Shown here piece after piece: positions 59,134 to 64,000 of a stretch of DNA of 64,000 bases. A model generated the notes under the pieces. It did no database searches, had not been told where the DNA came from, and was given only the letters and a program-made list of their open reading frames with translations. The stretch comes from DATCJA01 sp963814955 (GTDB taxonomy: Bacteria > Acidobacteriota > Vicinamibacteria > Vicinamibacterales > UBA2999), in assembly GCA_963814955.1 (NCBI GenBank), contig CAWFEX010000011.1:62001-126000 (forward strand), written 5' to 3'. Made by a program: the position numbers and the translations under genes. Every line of letters starts with the position of its first letter. Position 1 is the stretch's first letter.

Positions 59134-59565
59134 ATGTCGGACGTGAATGCATTCATCGACGCCATCGGTAAGGACGTCACCACCGCAGTGGCTCCGAGGA
59201 TCGAAGGTCTTGCAGAGCAAATCGGCAAGCAGGCGTTCACGGAATACGGTCCGCGAGTGTCGGCGTTTGCGGGTCAGCTCGTGAAGGAAATCATCGACGA
59301 GCAATCGGCGACGGTGCGGGATTTCGTCACCCGGCTCATTCAGGACGTATTCGCGCGCTATCGACCGGAACTGGCCGGCGAGCTGCACACAAGAATCGTC
59401 CAGGGCGGTCTGCAGATCACCGGTAGGGGCGTGAGGCTGGACGTGAAGAATCGGGAGACGGGCGTTCCCGTGTCATCCTTGGATATCCCCGTGTCGCTCA
59501 CTATCAAGGTCGATGCGCTGGGTGTCACACTTCAGAACGCCACGGTGACCCTGGACGTCGTATAG
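59134..59565 (+). CDS. Small conserved hypothetical protein (pair member 2)
   Basis: 143 residues with GGAGGG upstream. The N-terminal helical half (IDAIGKDVTTAVAPRIEGLA, EQIGKQAFTEYGPRVSAFAG) is followed by GELHTRIVQGGLQITGRGVR and SLDIPVSLTIKVDALGVTLQ. The C-terminal beta sheet is similar in style to the 58851 protein. There is no signal peptide, so it is cytoplasmic. Function is unknown. Confidence 0.62.
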   Translation: MSDVNAFIDAIGKDVTTAVAPRIEGLAEQIGKQAFTEYGPRVSAFAGQLVKEIIDEQSATVRDFVTRLIQDVFARYRPELAGELHTRIVQGGLQITGRGVRLDVKNRETGVPVSSLDIPVSLTIKVDALGVTLQNATVTLDVV

Positions 59566-59613
59566 CTTGCCCCCGCCGGCCGCGGGGCGTAGAGTTGGGC
59601 CGACATTCTGACG

Positions 59614-61422
59614 ATGACTCGACCAGGAATCCCGGCGTTGATCGCGGCCGCTGCGGTGCTGCTTGCGGGCAGCCTCTCGCGTGAGGCGGCCACCCCTCTG
59701 CGTGCACAGGCACTCCAATCGGGCGACCAGCGAACAGCTTCGAATCTCATCGGCTCGGCGCGAGGCAGCGACGGAAGTGTGATGGAAGGCGTTGCTGTAT
59801 CTGCGCGCGCGGCGGGGAAGAGCATCACGACTTCGGTGTTCACTGACGAGCGTGGCGAGTACGTCTTTCCGCCGCTCGACAGCGGCCGCTACGAGGTGTG
59901 GGCGCAGGCGGTCGGATATGAGACGACGCGCGCGGAGGTGACGGTTGACGCGGCGCGGCAGACCATTCATTCGATCACGCTGAGCGCCCTCAGGGACATC
60001 ACGCCGCACGTGTCTGGATCCGAGTGGCTCGCGGCATTGCCCGAGGACACCAGGGATCAGCGGCGTGCGAAGGAGATCTTCCGTACGAACTGTACGGCCT
60101 GCCACAGCCCCACTTATGCCTTGCAGAACCGGTTCGACGAAGCCGGGTGGCGGGCGGTGATCATGTTCATGGAACGGAACACGGGCACTGGTGGCATCAA
60201 CCGGCATTCGACGGTCGTGCACCATCGGGACGATCTCGCGCGATACCTCGCTGCCGTGCGCGGTCCAGCCTCACCGCCGCTCAAGTTCAAGCTTCAGCCG
60301 CGGCCGACCGGCGACGCCACCCGCGTCGTGGTGACTGAGTACGACATTCCGCTTGCCGGCGCGCGCACCGAAAGAGCCTGGAACGACGGCAGCGACTGGT
60401 CGCTCGGATGGCCGACGGCGTCGCAGGGTGCCAGGTGGATTCATGACGTCCTGGCAGACGACGCCGGCAACGCGTGGGGCACGAGGGACAGAGGGCCGGC
60501 CGACATGACGCTGTTCAAGGTCGACACCAGGACCGGCCAGGTCACCGGGTTCCGCGTCAAGAACGGGCAGAACATTCGCCGGTCGCACTCAATCGCAAAG
60601 GACCGGAACGGGATCATCTGGTTCGATGGCGGAGACGGCGCTCTGGGCCGGCTCGATCCAAGAAGCGAGACGTTCGAAATGTTCACGCCTCCGCTGAACA
60701 TGGGGGGCGGCCAGCTCACTACCGTGGATGTGGACGCACAAGGAAAGATCTGGGGTGCGACGACCGGCGGCGCCAACCGCTTCGACCCGGTCACCAAAAC
60801 CTGGATGCATTTCACCAGCGTGTCCTTCGCCCGCAACTTCGTGTACGGAACTGCGGGAGACGCAGAGGGCAATGGCTGGTGGACGCAATACACGTCGGAC
60901 AGGGTGGTCAAGGGCGATCCGAAGACCGGGAAGACCTATGAAGTGGTGATGCGGCCACCCTGGCTGGACAAGGCTGACGATGTCATGACCGCCGCCGACC
61001 GCGAGTGGTACGCGTCGATGGGCGCGATGACCTGGGGCAACATCAACACGATTCCCTACGGGCAGCAGCCTCGAAGGCTGGGTGCCGACAAGCGTGGGGA
61101 TTCGGTGTGGGTGCCGAATAACGCGGCCAGCAATCTGGCGAAGATCAACATCCACACCCTCGAAACCAAGTACTACCCGGTTGAAGGCAATCCGTATTTC
61201 GTGACTGTGGACAAGGATTCCAACGTGTGGACGAACCTGTTCATCGACGCGAAGGTGGGCAAGTTCAATCCGCGAACGGAACGGTGGACGTATTACACGC
61301 TGCCCAGCCGGTGCGAATCGCGCAATATCTCGGTCGACGACATCCGTGGCGAGGTGTGGGTGCCGTGTGCCAACACGAGCCGTGTCATTCGGCTGCAGTT
61401 CAGAACGGCGGAGCAGAGATGA
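59614..61422 (+). CDS. Heme-containing Vgb-type propeller with carboxypeptidase-regulatory domain
   Basis: 602 residues. A leader (RPGIPALIAAAAVLLAGSLS) precedes a CarboxypepD_reg-like domain (about 42-125; YVFPPLDSGRYEVWAQAVGY). A c-type heme motif CTACH lies near residue 158. A streptogramin-lyase-type beta-propeller (about 270-590) has recurring NAWGTRDRG, GIIWFDGGDGALGRLDP, GKIWGATTGGANRFDPVT and SVWVPNNAASNLAKI blades. The order suggests a substrate-binding Ig-like head, an electron-transfer heme and a propeller. It overlaps the next gene by 4 bp (ATGA at 61419), so it is translationally coupled to a cytochrome c. Confidence 0.85.
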   Translation: MTRPGIPALIAAAAVLLAGSLSREAATPLRAQALQSGDQRTASNLIGSARGSDGSVMEGVAVSARAAGKSITTSVFTDERGEYVFPPLDSGRYEVWAQAVGYETTRAEVTVDAARQTIHSITLSALRDITPHVSGSEWLAALPEDTRDQRRAKEIFRTNCTACHSPTYALQNRFDEAGWRAVIMFMERNTGTGGINRHSTVVHHRDDLARYLAAVRGPASPPLKFKLQPRPTGDATRVVVTEYDIPLAGARTERAWNDGSDWSLGWPTASQGARWIHDVLADDAGNAWGTRDRGPADMTLFKVDTRTGQVTGFRVKNGQNIRRSHSIAKDRNGIIWFDGGDGALGRLDPRSETFEMFTPPLNMGGGQLTTVDVDAQGKIWGATTGGANRFDPVTKTWMHFTSVSFARNFVYGTAGDAEGNGWWTQYTSDRVVKGDPKTGKTYEVVMRPPWLDKADDVMTAADREWYASMGAMTWGNINTIPYGQQPRRLGADKRGDSVWVPNNAASNLAKINIHTLETKYYPVEGNPYFVTVDKDSNVWTNLFIDAKVGKFNPRTERWTYYTLPSRCESRNISVDDIRGEVWVPCANTSRVIRLQFRTAEQR

Positions 61423-61856
61423 TTCGAGTCTGCATGCTCCGGGTGCTGGCGATCGCCATACTGTCGCTGTGCCTCGTTGGTGCGCGAATCGAAGCCCAGC
61501 GGAATGGGGAAGCCTATTCGACGACTCCGACCGTCGAGCGTGCGGACTATGACATGCAGGCGTTCATGGTGCCGCTGTCGCTCAACGAGACCGAATTGAG
61601 GGGACGAAAACTGTTCGGCCAGCGGTGCGCCAACTGTCACGGAGGCACGACGCAGAGACCAGGTCCTCCGCTCGGTCAACCGACTGTGGCGAGATTGGGC
61701 GACGTCTCGATCCGAGAGAAAGTCAGAAAAGGATCCCCGATGATGCCGGGATTCGAGTTTGCGCTCGACGCAAGTCGAATCGACGACATCATCGCGTTCC
61801 TGAAGACCTACACCCCTCCGCTGCCGCCGCGCGGTCAGGCCCCACCACAGGAGTAG
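61419..61856 (+). CDS. Small c-type cytochrome
   Basis: 145 residues from ATG 61419. A leader (CMLRVLAIAILSLCLVGARI) is followed by an internal linker. The heme site CANCH lies near residue 70 in KLFGQRCANCHGGT. The axial Met is probably in GSPMMPGFEF near 107, and DASRIDDIIAFLKTYTPPL is a normal cytochrome c C-terminal helix. It is the electron partner of the heme-propeller protein encoded just upstream (ATGA overlap). The frame left of 61419 is shadow. Confidence 0.88.
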   Translation: MIRVCMLRVLAIAILSLCLVGARIEAQRNGEAYSTTPTVERADYDMQAFMVPLSLNETELRGRKLFGQRCANCHGGTTQRPGPPLGQPTVARLGDVSIREKVRKGSPMMPGFEFALDASRIDDIIAFLKTYTPPLPPRGQAPPQE

Positions 61857-61857
61857 A

Positions 61858-61922
61858 GCGCACGCTTTAGCGTGCGCGGTCGGCGCTTTGGCGTGCGCGG
61901 CCGGAACTTCACCGTGCGCGGC
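61858..61922. repeat. Cluster of palindromes, GCGCACGC type
   Basis: GCGCACGC-TTTA-GCGTGCGC (61858-61877) begins just after the cytochrome stop, followed by two decayed copies (GGCGCTTTGGCGTGCGCGG, CACCGTGCGCGGCC). The arms equal the 28614 core. Confidence 0.8.
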
Positions 61923-61937
61923 CTGAAACGAGTACGT

Positions 61938-63392
61938 TCACCTGAAGTTCGCGACCTGGCGCGCGGTGCCCGTCAGCTCGACGATGTGCAGCCCGGTGCC
62001 GGCGCGATCGGCGCCATAGATGTAGCCGCGATCGTCCACTTCCACGGTGTTCGTCTGAATCACTTTGACGCAGGGCAGGCCCGCGCCTCCGGGCGTGCAG
62101 GCCGTCTTCTCCGTCATTGCCGGAATGTAGTAGGCGATCTCCTTCGGGTGAAAGGGATCCCGCACGTCCACCGCGCGGATGCCGGCGTTGAAGTGCGCGA
62201 CGAACATGATTCGGTTGTAATAGATTGGGGTGAAGTTCTCGTGCGAGGCGTGCGTCCCGAAGCGCCCGCCCCGTGCGCAGAAATTGCCGCTCGATTCCGG
62301 CACGGTCCAGTTCGAGGCGCCGAGCGGCTTCGTTTCGGTCGTGATATCGGCAATCCACATCATCGCCCGGGCGGTGGCCGAACAGCCGCCGCCGACCGCT
62401 TCGTCCACGATGACGAGCATGTTGCGCGTGCTCTCGGCCTCCTTGGCGAACTCGGCAATCGGCATCCGCAGCAGCGGGAAGACATTGTGTGCGCCGACGC
62501 TCGGCGGCAGATCCATCCGGCTGATCTGCGGATAGAGCAGGTTGGCCTCGGTCGGCTCCTTCGGGCCGTTGAGCAGCTTCTCCCTGTCGACGATCTGAAC
62601 GACCCCGTCGCGCACGAAGCCATAGGCGAAGTAAACCCGGTTGCCCTGCGATCCAAGCGAAACGGGTCCGTGCAATCCGTTGTCGCCGGGCGGCGTTCCC
62701 GTCGATCCGGGCTGCTGTCCGGGCAGGCCGAAGTCGCGGATGAATACCGGCTTGGCCGGATCGCTCAGGTCATAGATCTTGGCCATGCGGGGGACGCGCC
62801 ATCCCGGCTGGCCCGACACGAGATAGGCGATGCCGGTGTCGCACTCCCAAAAACTCTTGTGCGTACCCCGCAGTCCGTCGACGATGACGTTGATGCGCGC
62901 CGGCTTCGACGGATCGGTCACGTCCCACATCTCGTGCGCGGAATTCGCGGTGTTGCCGTACGCCCGCAGCAGATAGGTTTTGGTTTTGTCGCCGCGCGGC
63001 AGCGTCGCGCCACTGCAGATGCGCACCATCTGGGCGCCGCCCGATTCCGCCGTGCCGCCCGTCTCCAGCGCCTGCCCTGGAATATGGGCGAGGTACTTCG
63101 GGTTCCTCGGATCGGTGACGTCGACGATGGAGGTGCCGTGCGGTTCCTGCTTGCCCGTCATCGGGTTGAGCGCCATGCCGCCGTGGTGGCCGACATACGC
63201 AATCCAGCGATCGCCCTGCCGCTTGATTTCGGGTTGATACGCACTGCGGCCCTGGAGGTCGCTGTGGCCGACCAGCCGCATGTTGCTGCTGTCGGCGCCC
63301 TCTTCACCTCCATTGCCGGTTTGTCGCTGGGCCGCCACCGCGGCGCCAGCAAGGATTATCAATACCGCACATGCCAGATGCCGTCGCGTCAT
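61938..63392 (-). CDS. Exported LVIVD/beta-propeller repeat protein
   Basis: 484 residues. A leader (MTRRHLACAVLIILAGAAVA) precedes propeller blades of LVIVD type, such as SIVDVTDPRNPKYLAHIPG, EMWDVTDPSKPARINVIVDG, KIYDLSDPAKPVFIRDFGLP and VDVRDPFHPKEIAYYIP. Cys pairs (FWECDTG, FCARGG, CTPGG..CV) suggest disulfides in the periplasm. The fold is a seven-bladed propeller with DxTDPxxP turns; ligand and role are unknown. Its start is divergent from the partial gene at 63580. Confidence 0.82.
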   Translation of the reverse strand: MTRRHLACAVLIILAGAAVAAQRQTGNGGEEGADSSNMRLVGHSDLQGRSAYQPEIKRQGDRWIAYVGHHGGMALNPMTGKQEPHGTSIVDVTDPRNPKYLAHIPGQALETGGTAESGGAQMVRICSGATLPRGDKTKTYLLRAYGNTANSAHEMWDVTDPSKPARINVIVDGLRGTHKSFWECDTGIAYLVSGQPGWRVPRMAKIYDLSDPAKPVFIRDFGLPGQQPGSTGTPPGDNGLHGPVSLGSQGNRVYFAYGFVRDGVVQIVDREKLLNGPKEPTEANLLYPQISRMDLPPSVGAHNVFPLLRMPIAEFAKEAESTRNMLVIVDEAVGGGCSATARAMMWIADITTETKPLGASNWTVPESSGNFCARGGRFGTHASHENFTPIYYNRIMFVAHFNAGIRAVDVRDPFHPKEIAYYIPAMTEKTACTPGGAGLPCVKVIQTNTVEVDDRGYIYGADRAGTGLHIVELTGTARQVANFR

Positions 63393-63532
63393 GGAAAGCT
63401 CCTTCGCTCAAAGCGTGAGCCTGCACCGCAAATGTGAGCGCGCGCCCGCGGAAGAAAGGACTCGCCGGTAGGATCGTTCGTTCGCCGGATTGTAACGCCG
63501 ACCGGGGCGTTTGTCCTCAGGTGATGTCGGCA

Positions 63533-63560
63533 GGGCGGTCTTAAGCGATAATCACCGCCC
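63533..63560. promoter_or_regulatory. 7-bp inverted repeat enclosing a -10-like hexamer
   Basis: GGGCGGT (63533-63539), a 14-bp spacer containing GATAAT (63547-63552), and ACCGCCC (63554-63560). It lies 20 bp before the 63580 start, in the divergent region to the LVIVD gene. The arrangement matches 50093 and weakly 28646. Confidence 0.45.
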
Positions 63561-63579
63561 GAGACAGGAGGGACGGGCG

Positions 63580-64000
63580 ATGCCGAAGTCAGTGCTTGGC
63601 GTGGTTCTGGTTCTCGTCTGCGGCGCGTCGGCCTTCTCTCAGCAGCCGCCGGCCGCGGGACGTGGTCAGGCGGCCGATCGTCCGACCGGCACGCTGCGAC
63701 AGATTATTCCCGGCCATTACGTATACAGCGTGACCACCTTCAACAGCGGGATTATCGCCACCAGCGACGGTGCAGTCGTGCTGGACGCGCTGAGCTCCGA
63801 GGAGATTGCGCGGGCCCAGCGCGCCGCAATCGCCGAGACCATCCGTCAGCCGGTGCGCGCGCTGGTGTCGTCGACTTTTCACAACCAGTATTCAAAGGGC
63901 AATGTGGCCTACACCGGAGTACTGAAGATTGGACACGAGTACTACCGGACGGACCTTGCGGGTCTCATGCAACGGGAGAAACTTTCGGCGGAGGAACAGC
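63580..64000 (+). CDS. Metallo-beta-lactamase-fold exported protein (partial)
   Basis: 140 codons run off the window edge. A leader (KSVLGVVLVLVCGASAFSQQ) precedes GIIATSDGAVVLDALSSEE (strand and turn of the MBL fold) and QPVRALVSSTFHNQYSKGNV. At the place of the HxHxDH zinc motif the sequence reads FHNQYSKGN, keeping only the first His and the terminal Gly-Asn. Metal binding would therefore be changed or lost, unless later residues compensate. GGAGGGACGGGCG lies before ATG 63580. Related quinoprotein-associated MBL proteins act in the periplasm. Function cannot be fixed from the fragment. Confidence 0.68.
   Translation, partial: MPKSVLGVVLVLVCGASAFSQQPPAAGRGQAADRPTGTLRQIIPGHYVYSVTTFNSGIIATSDGAVVLDALSSEEIARAQRAAIAETIRQPVRALVSSTFHNQYSKGNVAYTGVLKIGHEYYRTDLAGLMQREKLSAEEQ

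Overview
This is a high-GC window of roughly 63-65% GC by eye. The gene content points to a soil or sediment Acidobacteriota, most likely class Vicinamibacteria. The clues are large Oar-like TonB-dependent receptors with an N-terminal carboxypeptidase-regulatory domain, many secreted 'PDFSGLW/WMGxSxGRWE' proteins paired with DUF6152 proteins, c-type cytochromes and Vgb-type propellers fused to heme domains, a SpeE-like membrane fusion, and a dense set of short intergenic palindromes. No rRNA, tRNA, CRISPR array, phage or transposase gene was recognised. The taxonomic call is an inference from family content, not from a marker gene.

Layout. 1-8.3 kb: partial ankyrin protein, GreB, an FG-GAP propeller, the first of four paralogous exported proteins, a frameshifted peptidase T, a 2OG-Fe(II) oxygenase, and an OmpA-type protein. 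8.4-14.9 kb: VKOR-thioredoxin fusion, an exported methyltransferase-like protein, frameshifted TonB receptor 1, and an O-methyltransferase. 15.0-19.7 kb: a minus-strand metal-handling locus, probably copper, with a His-rich outer-membrane protein, cupredoxin lipoprotein, TonB receptor 2 with a His-rich loop, and an exported Cys/His protein. 19.9-28.6 kb: ModA-like binding protein, PDFSGLW-type protein plus paralog 2, class IV aminotransferase next to a nicotianamine-synthase-like gene, a decayed patch, a PQQ-type sugar dehydrogenase, a truncated glyoxalase-fold gene, a PilZ protein, and a Tat-exported HDAC-like hydrolase. 28.7-35.4 kb: an octaheme cytochrome / exported protein / DUF2231 operon, a Tat-exported flavoprotein, and two exported proteins. 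35.5-38.4 kb: DUF6152 protein, paralog 3, small genes, and a DUF5666 lipoprotein. 38.5-40.9 kb: an overlapping three-gene operon of a CBM48 anti-sigma-like protein, a CBM48 barrel-like protein and an ECF sigma factor, headed by a perfect inverted repeat. 40.9-49.3 kb: exported proteins, AlkB-like oxygenase, cytochrome P460, paralog 4, a candidate non-coding RNA, more PDFSGLW/DUF6152 genes, and two exported low-complexity or barrel proteins. 49.5-52.9 kb: a barrel protein, a PAS histidine kinase / NarL-type regulator pair, and a MEDS sensor. 53.0-64.0 kb: intact TonB receptor 3, a SpeE-like fusion, two unknown small proteins, a heme-propeller protein with a small cytochrome c, an LVIVD propeller, and a partial metallo-beta-lactamase-fold protein.

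Two themes run through the window. First, most genes encode exported proteins for envelope redox chemistry or polymer and metal acquisition. The likely regulators are an ECF switch, a two-component pair, and PilZ and MEDS proteins. Second, at least eight single-base frame disruptions interrupt otherwise well-conserved genes, nearly all consistent with one extra base. Assembly or consensus error is as likely as true decay, so 'pseudogene' calls here mean 'reading frame broken in this sequence'.
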